A model generated the notes under the pieces. The model was not told the origin of the DNA and did no database searches. It saw only the letters and a program-made list of their open reading frames with translations. A stretch of 64,000 bases of DNA, from NCBI GenBank assembly GCA_026075535.2, contig AP026545.1, positions 9,486,001 to 9,550,000 on the forward strand. The letters run 5' to 3'. The stretch comes from Tricholoma matsutake (taxonomy: Eukaryota > Basidiomycota > Agaricomycetes > Agaricales > Tricholomataceae). The position numbers were made by a program, and so were the translations under genes. Shown here piece after piece: positions 34,879 to 47,428 of this stretch (the first letter of the stretch is position 1; each line of letters opens with the position of its first letter).

Positions 34879-37534
34879 CTACATGGCAAATTTCACTTTT
34901 TCAATCCTCTGTCTCCTCCCAACAGCCTGGGTTGAAATGGCTTCCTGCTGTGCAAGGTCATCGGCTGTCCTTTGGATAGGTTGTGCTCATGCAAAGGATG
35001 GATTTGCTGCCAATCCTGATGTTGCCATTGCCGATCGTACTTTTGCCATTGCTGATGTTGGTGTTTCTGTTGCCGATCCTACTGGTGCCATTGCTGATAT
35101 TGGTGTTGCTGTTGCTGATCTTACAGTTGCTGTTGCTGATATTGGTGCTGCCATTGCTGATTGTACTGTTGCCATTGACGATATTGGTGTTGCTGTTGCC
35201 GATCCTAGTGGTGCCATTGCTGATATTGGTGTTGCTGTTCCTGATCTTATAGTTGCCATTGCCAATATTGGTGCTGCCATTGCCAATCATACTTTTGCCA
35301 TTGCCGATGTTGGTGTTTCCATTGCTGATCCTACTGGTGCCATTGCCAATATTGGTGTTGTCATTGCCAATCTTACAGTTGCCATTGCCAATCTTACAGT
35401 TGCCATTGCCAATATTGGTGCTGCCATTGCCAATTGTACTGTTGCTGTTGCCAATATTGGTGTTGCCATTGCCGATGCCACTGTTGCCATTCCAGATCCC
35501 ACTAACGCTGCTAAAGCCCTTGCCCTTGCAATAGGATGCTCCATCCGATTTCCCCCTAAAAGTGGTCGAGGCTTAGGGCATTGTGAGCTCTCTTGAGGTA
35601 TATCCAACAGAAATGGATCAATTGGGCATGGGGGATCATTTACAATGGCATTTCCAGCTGATCCAGGCATGATGTATCTCATGTAAATGTGTCGAGGAAC
35701 AAGATATTCTGGTTCACCATCACTAGGACCATTAATTGGCTGTGGTTGAGTGACACCAACCATGCAGAGGCTGTCCATTGTCATTTGATCCACTTGGACA
35801 TATTGTAATTCAGTTGTATCAGAATTTGGGGTCTGTCCTGCAGTTGATATTTGGCGAGCTTCCTTGCACTTGGGTTTCCCTTTGACAACCTTTCTGCCTC
35901 TTGATGCAGCAGGTGGTTCGGCAGCAGCAACAGCCTCCAGTTCGGTGCTGTGTTGAGGATTGGCATCAGCATCGTCATTTCTTTGGCCCCTGCAGTTTGC
36001 AGACACTGGTTTGGCATCAGCATTGGCATCGGCAACAGCCCTGAGCTCGGTGCCACTCTGAGGATCGGGATTGTCATTTCTTCAGCCCCTGCATTTTGGA
36101 AATGTGTTGGGAGGGTGAAGGGTTATTCAAATCATTCGGATAGTGTGCAGGAGCCACACTCCCGTCCATGGCTTTGATTGCTTTGAACCGGAACGCTCTT
36201 TTAGGGCACTGCACTATTTGTCACTGCAGAACATGGTCAAAGAAGTCTTCTATGATACTCTTGTGCATGTTCCATGGGTCTCTGATTTTGAACCTAGCTG
36301 GGAGATATTCTGGACTGACAAATGATGATGTCCAATCTGCAATTGCTTTTTATGGGATATGGCGGCTATGACCATTGTTTGCTAGTTCTGCAGGAGATGA
36401 GTAACAGTTTGTGGAATAGGAAGTCAACATACTGTAATGCTGGCCAACATACAACATAAACCATTCTTCCAGCTCTTTTTTCTTGAATTGTGATCCTTTC
36501 CATGATGTGGGAAGGATCAGGAAGCCATCATTAGTCATTGTTAATCGGGTTAGTGTTGCATTATGTTGCATTGCCAACCTTGAAGCAAGGTGTGATGGGC
36601 ATAAAAACTTGATATAAATCATAAAGTTTCGCTTCAGTTCAGTTACTTGATCATGATACATGTCCAGAAACGATCGTGCAGGGGTGGCTATCAGAGAGGC
36701 AACATTTTCATGACTGGAGTTGGCATTGGCATCAGCATCACATTGGCAGTAAATGATTCAGGGACTCACACGTCAACAACCATCAAACCATTAGGTGCAG
36801 CATAGGCTGTAAATGTCACAGACAACACCCCCATTTCCAGCCACTGTTGTCGTGCATTCTCCACCACATGTTTAAGGAGGTATTTGTCTGCTAGACTGTG
36901 AAATGTTCATTATGTCCAGCAATGGCAATGGCAATGGCATCGGCTTCAACTTACACTCACTTCGTCTGCTCAGGATATCCTTCCTGCATCATTTTCTCCT
37001 GTTCAACTTCAAGGATGGCTTTCTCCTCTGCATTCATGGTGTTGAAAACATGCTTGATAGCTAGCAGTCGTGCTTGGAACCATCCTGGTGTACTTGTGGT
37101 GGCATCCTCAACACCTAACAGGTTTGTGATCTGTTGGAAAACTCAGTCCCGGTACAAGCTCCAAATGACTTCCGACTGCTTCACTTTGAAGTGGTTCGAT
37201 TTCCGTGAGAGGCCTTTGGTCATTCGCCAGTTGTTGGAAAGCCAGGTTGTTAGTTCCTGGCAATGTGATCAATAATACAACCTTCACATGCTTGTGAGTT
37301 TACCTTGGCACAAATGCGACTCTCCTCATCCACAGGGGCCCTGTCAATTGATGCCCAGTAGTTGAATATTGCTGGGAGGATGTCACACTTGAGTATTTGC
37401 AATCGGCCAGCTTTTGATTCCTGTGATCGGAATGCAACTTTATAAGGCTCAATGATCTTCCACTCTTCAACTGTATATCTGCTTCCCTTCCAGTACTGTC
37501 TCAACTGCAGGTTCTCTGATGGCTCAGGTGGCAT
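34879..37534 (-). pseudogene. ORF2 of KDZ copy A, unknown protein
   Basis: Minus strand: first exon MPPEPSENLQLRQYWKG and KCDILPAIFNYWASID (37,534-37,300), an intron ending near the GCCAGGAAC acceptor, the FKVKQ..WSLYRD region near 37,150-37,200, an intron full of GCCATTGCC hexamers (about 36,900-36,960), then KRNFMIYIK (36,630), NDGFLILPTSWKG (36,520), ANNGHSRHIP and FQPEISV-type stretches. The C-terminal exon has a basic patch (RGRKVVKGKPKCKEAR), VQVDQMTMDSLCMVGVTQPQ, INGPSDGEPEYLVPRHIYMR, about 23 units of a 21-bp repeat (35,020-35,514), and a conserved tail ending at 34,879. The basic patch suggests a nuclear protein. Head-to-head with the transposase gene, 138 bp apart. No known enzymatic motif seen. 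Confidence 0.6.
35020..35514. repeat. 21-bp coding minisatellite in ORF2 copy A (about 23 units)
   Basis: Units of the type GCCATTGCCAATATTGGTGCT. Read on the minus strand they give a 7-residue Ala/Met/Thr-rich repeat. Copy B has about five units with the same 21-bp period at about 62,155-62,255. Confidence 0.9.
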
Positions 37535-38444
37535 TGGGGGGGACTGATGTGAAGGAAAGAATCATTCTTGTCATTGACATAAAACATATCATTGACATGA
37601 GGATCACACGAGGTCAATAGTACAATACCCCCATCAATAATTGGGTGTTGTTGTGACTCACCCCAAATCATCATGAGCCTAACAAGAGCTCCTTACAAGC
37701 AAAAGAGAAGATCAAAGAAGAATGCCCCCCTGCATGAGGACAATGACGATGCAGTTGATACTGTTACACATGTAGAAGTTGAGGTCAACATGAAACATGG
37801 ACCAAAAACAAAGTGCATCAAGGTCCCCCTGACTGCAGTGGAAGAACTGGGTCAATCAAATTCTGTTATACAGGATAATCCCAATGTTGCTCCAGAATGG
37901 GACATGCAAGAACCTCAGGTGGCCGCTGAGCTGACTCGGCCACACATCAGCATGGTTAGTTTCTGACACTGATTGCATATGGAGTGAGGCTCATATACAA
38001 ATAATAGAGACAGCGAGACTATGTACTGGAGTTTGTGGGACGAGTAGATGAATTGCTGCAAGCATCCCTCGCTTGGCAGGCATGGGCGGTTGACAAACAA
38101 GTTTGAAACCACTGTCCATTCAATAAATGGGCAATTTGGCAATGTGTTGATTGTTCACTGGGAAGCACACTTTGCTGCACATGCATGCATGTAACCCACA
38201 GGCAAAATCCCTTCCATCGCATTGAATGCTGGACCAGCATGCACTTCCACTGGGCTGAGCTATGGGAGGTCGGCACATACATTTTAGTCCAGCACCAGAT
38301 GGATCAGCCAATTTCCAATGCTCTGAACTTCCAATTGAAATATCTGGAGACATTTGAAGACATGAAGGATAAAGCAGTTGAGCATGCCGATGATGACCTC
38401 CATGGGTTTCAACCATATTTGCCTAATCCTAATCAAACTGCCAA

Positions 38445-38590
38445 TGCCGTCCCAGCTGCCAATGCTGTACCTCCTGCCAATGCCATACCTCCTGCCAATG
38501 CCATCCCAGCTGCCAATGCTGTACCTCCTGCCAATGCCATACCTCCTGCCAATGCCATACCTCCTGCCAATGCCATACCTCCTACCAATG
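38445..38590. repeat. 18-bp coding repeat in KDZ copy A
   Basis: About nine units related to GCCAATGCCATACCTCCT, giving repeated PPANAI. Copy B has only NAVPTAD here, so the array expanded in A or shrank in B. Confidence 0.85.
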
Positions 38591-41270
38591 CCCTGAACAA
38601 CAGTTATACTCATGTGGTCCATACAAATGGAATACATCACTTAGTGATGGTTACCTGCCAGTGTCAGGGGGAACACCAAATTCCCTTGGACCTGGTAACC
38701 AGCAACTTACTACCCACAAGCTTCACCAACATCTGGACTCTGTTCACTGTGCAGGTCCTAGACCATTTTCAGCTCTGTAATCTGGAATTAAAGGCATCGG
38801 CCTATCAGTTTTACCAGCTGATTCGGTGTGTAACATTGCTGATGAGGCCTGCTGAAGTGGTCAATCTCTACCATGAGCTTCGGTGCATGTCCCACTTATG
38901 GTGTTGGATGAAAAGATTGAAGTGGGCAGGGTATGGATACAATCAAAGAGTTCCTTTGAATCCTGAACCAGGATCACTTGCCAATTTCTGTCCAGCCTGT
39001 CCTCAAGTAGGCATTAATATAGTGGAAAATTGGAAGGACGATGCGAACCAGTGGGTGTCAAAATACCTTGGTGCAGTGGCATCTAAAATGATACTATGGA
39101 TTTCAGATTTGTTTTTAAATGCATATTTGTGGCTGATGGCAATTTCAAAGCTGATCATGTTTGGCAGAAAAACTCCGATACTGATATATGGCTATGGGAT
39201 GGAGGTGGGATGGCCCCAAATCAGGCTGAATATGAGCTGTTTCTCCAAGCTGCCATAGAACAATTAATGGTAGGTACCTTCCCTTGGTGGTGGCCAATGC
39301 CATTCCTGATGCTGCCCCCAAAGCCAGTCTGATTTGTATTTGGGTTTCCAGAAGGCTCCTTGCAAACATAAATTCCTAGCTGTTGTGAATGCTTTTCTGG
39401 TGTTGAAGGCATGTGACAGGACTGGAGTAGCAGCCATTGCATGTGCACAGCATGGATGTTATGTGCCCAATGCATTGGTAGACCTGTTTTGTGGAGAACA
39501 GCAAAAGAATGTCAACTTTGCTTTTCTTCAAGCACTGAAGACCACCAGAGTTGACTCTCAACAGGGAGTCATGCTCATTTATGACATTGTCTGCCAGTAC
39601 ATTATCCAGCTTTGGGAACGTATTGGTGCCCATCTTCCAGCTGGCTTGACCATTGACCAGGCCATTGGGCTTTTGCATGTTCATGGCCACAAGGATGAAT
39701 GCTTTTTTCACTATGCTCCATCTTACATCCCAGGGTCTGGCATTGTAGCAGGAGAAATACTTGAGTCTCTGTGGGCATCACTGAATTCCATTTCTCTGAC
39801 GGTCAGAACAGCGACCTTGCCACATCAGGCAGAAATGCTTGATGATCATGCTACAGATTCAAATCACAAGAGAATGCTTGGCATGACAGTCACACTCTGC
39901 TCAAAATCTCGGGAAGCCCTTGAGAACTCTACACAACTCAGCCAATACCATGGTGAACTAATGGCAGCATTTGGCCAACTGGCAATTGAATGATGGGAGG
40001 ATGAAGTGAGGGCAGCAGAATCCCAGAGGCTCACAGATATCAGGGTAATGGATATGTATGCCACTCACATATCAGAAATGGCAGAGGCAGAGGGGACAGG
40101 ATCAGCAGCGGGGACAGGATCGGCAGTGGGAATGGGATCGGTCTTAACTTTGGCATCAGCACTGGTTCAATCCACGGTTGAGGAGTGGATTGATTTTGCT
40201 ATTCTTTTTGAACAAATGCAGTGAGTTGTACTGCCTACCACCAATCACAACCCATCATTGATCATCACCAGGATTGAATTACAAGACAAAGTCTGTTGAC
40301 TTGGTAAATCACCTCACATTTCTGACATGCAAGCTGTTGAACGGGAGAGAGAAGCTCTCACATTTCACATGGTAATCTTAACACAGTTACAAAATGCTGC
40401 CAACATTGCCAATCATGACATTGCTCCCTCATGGATCACCCATGATAATGAAGGGGAATTTGATACCCCCAGTGACCTGGATGATGACAGTGCTGTGGCA
40501 TCGGGCCTGTCAGATCTCCCAGCCCACACATGCTATTCCAGTTGAGGAGCAACAAGTATACCTCCCCTCTAATGGCAATTTGTGGATGTAGAGATTAACC
40601 TCTGCAAGATCCAGGCAAACTGACTGCTGCACAAGCTGCGGGAGCTCATTGCTGACAAATCATTTCAATATTCACACATCATTCGAGCAGCACCACGAAA
40701 GGGAGTTTGCACCCAGTCACGAGCTGTTGTCCACAAGTTGGTTAACAAAATTAGCTTGCATGCCCAAATGTATAACCATTGCCATAGCCGAATGCTGGCA
40801 CTGGATTGTGATGGTGACACATTGAGTATGTTTCAGCAGTTATCCAAGGATGACCTCAATGCCAGCACAGCTATTTTGAATCTGAATGTACCTGGTTCCA
40901 CCTCCATTTGTCTGTCCTGGATTTGGCATAATTCCCACATTCATACTGGTCTCATGGCCAATGCCGATGCCATTCCTGTTCCTGATGCCATTGCCGATGC
41001 CAGCCAATTCTGGGAATGTAAATATATTTTGTAGCCATCCATATTCATTGTACTAACAATTTTCATAGTCAGGCGAGTACATTGGCTTTGTTCACAGGCT
41101 CAGAGAAATCAATGGAGGGAGGAGTTTCTACTCATCACATATGAAATGCAGTGGACTGTGCAGTATTTCATCTATCACAGCCAACGGTGGCAGTCAGCCT
41201 CACAGTCCAAGAATACCCTTCCTGGTCTGCTAGCCTATGCTAATTGCCAGCACGCTTCATGGTATGAATT

Positions 41271-41695
41271 TGTAAGGGGACTAGAGGGTGTCCCATGTGT
41301 TTCTCCTATTTTTTACGTTCGTCCTATATTTTTCCTCACTTCATTTCCTTCTATTCTTCATTTTCTATGATTTTTCTGGATTTTATTACTAATTTTCCCT
41401 TTCTATCATGTTTGTACATGTTGACACTTTTATATTTAGAGGTGGAGCACCCCTTCCGACACCTACCCCTTGGTATGATGTCATTCGGCGGCCTTGATCT
41501 GCCTATCTCTGCCTTTTCTATTTTTAGGTTATTATTTGATTTTTGTCATCTTCACATATACTGGGCATCGGCAAAGGGATCCTTAGAGTTTTCTCTTTGG
41601 ATTTCCCTTTGCTAGGTGTGTCCCCAATCCCTGTACTATGTAGCATAATTTTAACTTTGGATTTCCCTTTGCTAGAGGCTTAGGTTGCCCTTATA
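41271..41695 (+). repeat. 5' LTR of the chromodomain Gypsy
   Basis: 425 bp. The segment AGAGTTTTCT at 41,585-41,594 is perfectly complementary to the sequence just after the LTR, which suggests the transcript starts near 41,585 (U3 about 314 bp, R plus U5 about 111 bp). Confidence 0.9.
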
Positions 41696-41697
41696 GT

Positions 41698-41707
41698 AGA
41701 AAACTCT
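41698..41707 (+). other. Self-complementary primer-binding site
   Basis: AGAAAACTCT, three bases after the LTR, pairs over 10 bp with 41,585-41,594 inside the LTR. No tRNA-type TGG start is present. Tf1/sushi-group chromoviruses prime from the folded 5' end of their own RNA in this way; here it is inferred from complementarity and position. Confidence 0.6.
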
Positions 41708-41726
41708 CCCCTAAGGCCCGAAAATC

Positions 41727-42965
41727 GTGAACGCACTGCTCAAGATAGGCAGGTATGGACTGGACGATGCTTCCCAAAGCTCCACAGAGTCCCTACACAC
41801 CGTTCCAGATAGTCTCGCCTTTAGTACACCGCCATTTTCGCCAAATGCACCCCCTAGCACTATGGATGCATCAGAACGCCTCGACATGCTTGAAAGCGAC
41901 ATTACCGGAATATGCGCACAAATTGATTCACTTAAATCTACAATCAAAAACTTTGTCAGAACACTTCAGACCAGCTCCACGACTAATATTTCCCCCATTA
42001 CGACTCCAAGCGTGCCCAACAATGACGCATCACCAAACATGCCCAAGGAGCATGCCCAGATCAAACCGTCCCCCCCTGCCAAATTTAATGGTGCACATAC
42101 GCAGGGACGTGCATTCCTTAACTCCTGTGAGTTGTATATCAGTCTCCAGTCGCATCAATTTGTTGATGAAGCTGCAAAAATTTATTGGGCCTTCACATAC
42201 ATGAAATCTGAGTGTGCCTATCTCTATGTGGACCGTATTCTGTGACAAACCAAGGAACTTGGTTCCCTACCTTTCTCCACTTGGGGTGATTTTCGAGCAG
42301 AGTTTGTATGCCACTTTTGTCCCCTCAATGAGTGCCACCGAGCAGTGACATGACTTGAGTCATCCTCGTACCACCAAGGCACGTCAATCCATGGATGATT
42401 ATATCGATGAGTTTAAGGACTTGGTGGACATGGCAGGGTATGGGGGTGGGCTACCAGTGGTGGTGAAGTTCTGACGAGGCCTCAACCGGGAGATTCAGGA
42501 CCAGATTGCCCAGATGTTGGAAGGACGTCCAGCGGACGATGATATCTATGCTTGGTATGAAGCTGCTTCCCTCTGTGATGAGAACCAACTCACAAATGTG
42601 GCGTTCAATGCTGCATTCCAGGCACCAACTACCACTCCTACATCCCACATCTTCAATTGAACCCTTCCCCAACGCAACCCTATTCCTGTCTGTCAAATTC
42701 CTGCACTGGCTGTCAATGTTCCGGTACCAATGGATGTTGATGCAACCCGTAGCCGTGCACGCAGGTTAAACCTCTGCTACCACTGTGGGGAAACTGGACA
42801 TATGGCTGGAGCATGCCCCCATCGTCAGGATATCCACATGCTCACCCCCGAGGGGTGAGATGAACTCCTCCAGGACCTGTTGGCACTTGTAGATGTTGAG
42901 GAAGTGAAGGGTCAGGTCACAGAGGAGGTCAAATTAGAGGGTGTAGAGGAGCAGGATTTTTCTAT
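41727..42965 (+). pseudogene. Chromodomain Gypsy gag
   Basis: N-terminal coiled-coil region (DMLESDITGICAQIDSLKST), capsid-like part after SPPAKFNGAHTQGRAFLNSC, then GRPADDDIYAWYEAASL and a zinc knuckle CYHCGETGHMAGAC (CX2CX4HX4C) at about 42,775-42,816. The main stop at 42,243 and those near 42,350, 42,473, 42,658 and 42,858 are all TGA in frame with continuing homology. Gag would package the RNA in cytoplasmic particles. Confidence 0.85.
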
Positions 42966-42974
42966 TCGCAGCGA

Positions 42975-45900
42975 GTGAATTGTATGCCCTTGTTGCCTGT
43001 CCATAACCACTTTGAAGTTTTGTCAGTTGAATCCCTGGAGAATGAATCTGATTTCATGACTATTCCCCTCTCTGAACCTTCGAAGTCGGGTGAAGACGTA
43101 CCTGCCCCTCCTCTCTCTACCTCTACCTCATGCCCCAAAATTAAAGCATGGGAATGCAAACTACCACGCAAATATATTGTTGCATCCACTCCCTCCACAC
43201 ACTCCTTGAACCTGGCGATCAAACTACAGACTACCAACACTGGACAGATACTTGGTGTCTCTGCGCTCCTAGACTCTGGTGCTACTGGTCTCTTCATTGA
43301 TGCTGACCTCGCACGACAACATTGCCTGAATACTCGCTCACTCTCGCGTCCGATACCTGTTTATAATGTGGATGGATCCCCAAATGAAGCTGGTGCCATC
43401 CGAGAGGTTGTGGACCTGGTCCTCTGCTACAAAGATCATAGTGAGCGTACACTTTTTGCTGTCACTCAGTTAGGGAAGCAGAAGGTGATTTTGGGCTATC
43501 CGTGGCTTCGAGACCATAACCCAGATGTTAACTGGCATACTGGGGAGGTCACCATGAGCCGATGTCCATCCAGCTGTCACACCTGTTTCATGGAAGCCAG
43601 ACAAGAGCACCGCGGACAAAGGGCCTCAGTACAACGCACTCAGAAGTGTCGTGCTGGACCCCTACCTCTGCCTGATGTGGAGTTGGAGGGGGTTCCTGAT
43701 CTGATACCAGACTCAGATGATGATGAGGAGGAAGCAGAGGAAGTTGAGGAAGGGGATTGGATTTTCTACACTGCGATTCATACATTGCATGAAGTGTGTG
43801 CTACATTGAACATATCCCAGCGCCTTGCTGAGGCCTTCCACAAAAACAATACTGCTAAATCCTCTACTGACTCCTTACTCCCTCATCTTCATGAGTTCAA
43901 GGACGTGTTCTCCAAGGAATCATTTGATTCTCTCCCTGCACACAAGCCATGGGATCACGCCATCAAACTCACCCCCAGTGCAACCCCTTCCTCCTGCAAG
44001 GTCTATCCTCTTTCTCCCAAGGAACAGCGACAGCTCGACCAATTCATCGACAAACACCTAACCTCTGGATGCATTCGACCATCCAAATCACCCATGGCCT
44101 CTCCCTTTTTCTTTGTCAAGAAGAAGGATGGTTCACTTCATCCAGTTCAAGACTATAGAAGGCTCAATGACATCACAGTCAAAAGTTGCTACCCACTACC
44201 TCTCATCTCCAAACTTGTGAACCAACTCCGTGGAGCATGATACTTCACCTAACTCGACGTCCGTTGGGGTTACAATAATGTGAGGATAAAGGAGGGAGAT
44301 GAGTGGAAGGCAGCCTTTCATACCAACCATGGTCTTTTTGAACCGCTCATCATGTTCTTTGGCCTTACTAATAGTCCTGCCACCTTCCAGACCATGATGA
44401 ATGACATCTTCCACAACCTCATCCTTGAGGGCATTGTCTGTATCTACCTCAATGATATCCTCATCTTCACTCGCACAGTGGAAGAGCATCGTCGCATTAC
44501 ACACCTTGTCTTGGACCGACTTCGACAGTACAAACTCTACCTTCACCAGGACAAGTGCGAGTTTGAGAAGACCAAGATCGAGTACCTCGGCCTGATTATC
44601 TTGGAGGGCCAGGTAGAGATGGACCCGGTCAAGGTGAATGGGGTCACAGCATGGCCGACGCCCATGAACAAGAAAGAGGTGCAGTCCTTTTTAGGCTTCA
44701 TCAATTTCTACCGGTGTTTTATCAAGGATTTCTCACATTATGCATGACCACTGTTTGACTTGACTGGCAAGGAGGCATGGCAGTGGGACAATGCACAGCA
44801 GGAGGCGTTTGAAAAGCTTAAAGAGATGGTCACTTCTGCTCCCATCCTTACCTTTGCTGACGATTCATGCCCTTTTCATGTAGAAGCTGACAGTTCTGAC
44901 TTTGCGATGGGCGCCGTGTTGTCTCAGCAGTCTCCGGAGGACCAGAAGTGGCATCCTGTTGTGTTCTACTCCAAAAGCCTTAGTGCTGTGGAACAAAACT
45001 ATGAGATCCATGACAAGGAGATGTTGGCGATAATGTGTGCACTTGAGGAGTGGCGACACTTCCTCGAGGGTGCCCTACACAAGGTGGAAATTTGGATCAC
45101 AAGAATCTCGAGTACTTTATGATGGCCAAGAAATTGAACCATTGTCAAGCTCATTGGTCCCTGTATCTATCCAGGTTCGACTTCTCCTTGCACCACCGTC
45201 CAGGTTGCAGCATGGGGAAGACTGATGCCCTCTCCTGACGTGCGGATCACAGGGATGGTGGTGATGACAATCAAGACATTGTGTTGTTGCAGCCAAACCT
45301 GTTTACGATCTGGGCATTGGAAGGTATCGCACCCCAGGGTGAGGAGCAGGACATCCTACGTGACATCTGTTGTGCAAACCATAGTGGTTTATATGAGGAT
45401 GTTGTGGCCCGAGCTGTTAAGGAACTGAGGAAGGGATCTACCCTCTCCTTACATGCGGCAGAGTGGGCTGAAAGGGAGGACTTGTTGTATTTCTGGGATC
45501 GCATCTACGTAACCAATGACCCAGACCTTCACCGACATATCATATCCCAACACCACGACTCACGGATTGCTGGTCACCCTGGATGCTGGAAGACCTTGGA
45601 GCTCACCTCACGGAATTATTGGTGGCCGCAGATGTCATGGCTCATTGGTCAATATTGTCATACTTGTGACCTTTGCTTATGCACCAAGATTCCTCGTCGC
45701 AAACCCATTGGTGAGCTACACCCTCTCCCTGTCCCAGAAAGTCAGTGTTGACTTTGTGGTGGAGTTGCCAGAGTCGAATGGGTTTGATGCGGTGATGTGC
45801 ACAGTTGACTCCGCAGGGAAATGCACTCACTTCATTCCCACTCACACCACTGTCAGTGCCCTGGGTGCCGCCTGCCTCTATCTTCACCATGTCTGGAAAT

Positions 45901-46834
45901 TACATGGACTCCTGGTGCCTTCCTTTCCGACCGTGGCCCTCAGTTCATAGCAGAGTTCACTCGTGAGCTGTACTGACTTCTGGGTATCAAACTTCTCGCT
46001 TCAACTGCTTATCACCCACAAACTGATGGCCAGACTGAACGAGTCAACCAGGAGTTGGAGCAATACATCCATGTCTTTGTCAATGAACGCCAGGACGATT
46101 GGGACGATCTCCTTCCCCTGGCCGAGTTTGGATACAACAATCATGTCCATGCTTCCACTCAACAAACCCCCTTCTTCTTGGACACTGGACAGCATCCACG
46201 CATGGGATTTGAACCTCACCAAGCCCCCTCACATATTGAGACAGTGAATGAGTTCACAGAACGCATGAGGGACAGTTTGGAGGAAGTGAAGGCGGCCTTG
46301 GTGAAGGCAAAGGACAACATGGCACGTTTCTACAATCAACGCCACTCTCCAATGCCACAGTACAAGGTTGGTGATCAAGTTTATCTTGACTCCAGTGACA
46401 TCTCCACTACCTGTCCATCCAAAAAACTCTCCCATCACTTCCTGGGACCTTTCCCCATTGTCAAGTGCATTGGAACACATGCCTATCATCTATGCCTCCC
46501 AGCCTCCATGTCTAGACTTCACCCAGTCTTCCACATTGTGAAACTCCTTCCAGCTCCCTTGGATCCTTTTCCAGGACACCGTTCATGACCACCACTGCCA
46601 CCTACAGTTGTGGAGGGAGAACCCCAGTATGAAGTCGAGTCAATCTTGGACAGCCGTTTACGTCGAGGGAAGCTCCAGTATTTGGTACACTGGAAGGGTT
46701 ATGGGTATGAGGAGAACTCATGGGTCAAGGAGTCCGATGTGAACGCCCCTCGGTTGGTCAAGGAGTTCCACCAATGGCACACTGCTGCACCACATCACAT
46801 TCAAGTCAGTGACTTTGGTCATATGCAATTTTGA
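42975..46834 (+). pseudogene. Chromodomain Gypsy pol with C-terminal chromodomain
   Basis: Protease ALLDSGATGLFIDADLA (about 43,265). RT from PLSPKEQRQLDQFIDKHL through SPFFFVKKKDGSLHPVQDYR, then a TGA and a TAA at 44,238-44,252, MFFGLTNSPATFQ, and the catalytic box as YLND (44,441-44,452) where YLDD is expected. RNase H FHVEADSSDFAMGAVL and NYEIHDKEMLAI; frameshift near 45,093. Integrase zinc finger H-H-C-C ([23 protein letters not shown]), core with [10 protein letters not shown], a one-base loss near 45,908, LSDRGPQF and VNQELEQY. Chromodomain at 46,620-46,780 (YLVHWKGYGYEENSWV), which in this group targets integration to modified histones. All other stops are TGA. Confidence 0.9.
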
Positions 46835-46869
46835 ATGCATCGGGGTGATGCATCTTAGAAGGGGGGTGA

Positions 46870-47294
46870 TGTAAGGGGACTAGAGGGTGTCCCATGTGTT
46901 TCTCCTATTTTTTATGTTTGTCCTATATTTTTCCTCACTTCATTTCCTTCTATTCTTCATTTTCTATGATTTTTCTGGATTTTATTACTAATTTTCTGTT
47001 TCTATCATGTTTGTACATGTTGACACTTTTATATTTAGAGGTGGAGCACCCCTTCTGACATTTACCCCTTGGTATGATGTCATTCAGCGGCCTTGATCTG
47101 CCTATCTCTGCCTTTTCTATTTTTAGGTTATTATTTGATTTTTGTCATCTTCACATATACTGGGCATTGGCAAAGGGATCCTTAGAGTTTTCTCTTTGGA
47201 TTTCCCTTTGCTAGGTGTGTCCCCAATCCCTGTACTATGTAGCATAATTTTAACTTTGGATTTCCCTTTGCTAGAGGCTTAGGTTGCCCTTATA
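46870..47294 (+). repeat. 3' LTR of the chromodomain Gypsy
   Basis: 425 bp; nine substitutions from the 5' LTR, mostly C-to-T or G-to-A. Preceded by the purine-rich AGAAGGGGGGTGA (46,857-46,869), the likely polypurine tract. Confidence 0.95.
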
Positions 47295-47428
47295 GAATTA
47301 GCATTGAGGGCTGACAATGCATTTAGATCAACAAATGCTGATTATATCTCCCCTCTCTGACTGAAAAGGGCCACATGTATTATGTAAACATGATGTAAAC
47401 ACAATTATCTTGATCACCAACCACGACC

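Larger units (their letters stand above)
41271..47294 (+). mobile_element. Chromodomain Ty3/Gypsy retrotransposon (6,024 bp)
   Basis: Two 425-bp LTRs (41,271-41,695 and 46,870-47,294) opening TGTAAGGGG and closing CCCTTATA, flanked by an exact 5-bp duplication GAATT (41,266-41,270 and 47,295-47,299). Copy B has the uninterrupted site. The LTRs differ at nine positions, five of them CpG in the left LTR and TpG/CpA in the right. Full-length layout gag-protease-RT-RNase H-integrase-chromodomain, but with many in-frame TGA codons, two indel frameshifts and a changed RT catalytic residue, so it is dead despite its recent arrival. Confidence 0.95.
37673..47360 (+). pseudogene. KDZ transposase (CxC2 + KDZ core), copy A
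   Basis: Catalyses excision and insertion of the element in the nucleus. Exon 1 from ATG 37,673 (KQKRRSKKNAPL, nuclear-signal-like) to 37,954. The exon 2 acceptor is mutated (CTGG where B has CTAG). CxC2 cluster near 38,090-38,230 (CVDCSLGSTLCCTCMHVTH) with one Cys replaced by TGA; RIECWTSMHFHWAELWEVG follows. An 18-bp repeat expansion (Pro-Ala-Asn) is at 38,445-38,590. Frameshift near 39,090. Intron 39,270-39,351; core exon from 39,352 with HGCYVPNALVDLF, LIYDIVCQY, HVHGHKDECFF and GEILESLW. Stop at 39,991. Introns 40,221-40,271 and 41,018-41,068 (TACTAAC branch). The last exon is split by the Gypsy at 41,271-47,294; the frame ends ADYISPL at 47,360. Confidence 0.85.

Noticed and set aside
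34983..35596. Plus-strand frames rich in ADIGVAVAD and VLPLPI
   Set aside because: Periodic shadows of the 21-bp repeat in ORF2, which is coded on the minus strand.
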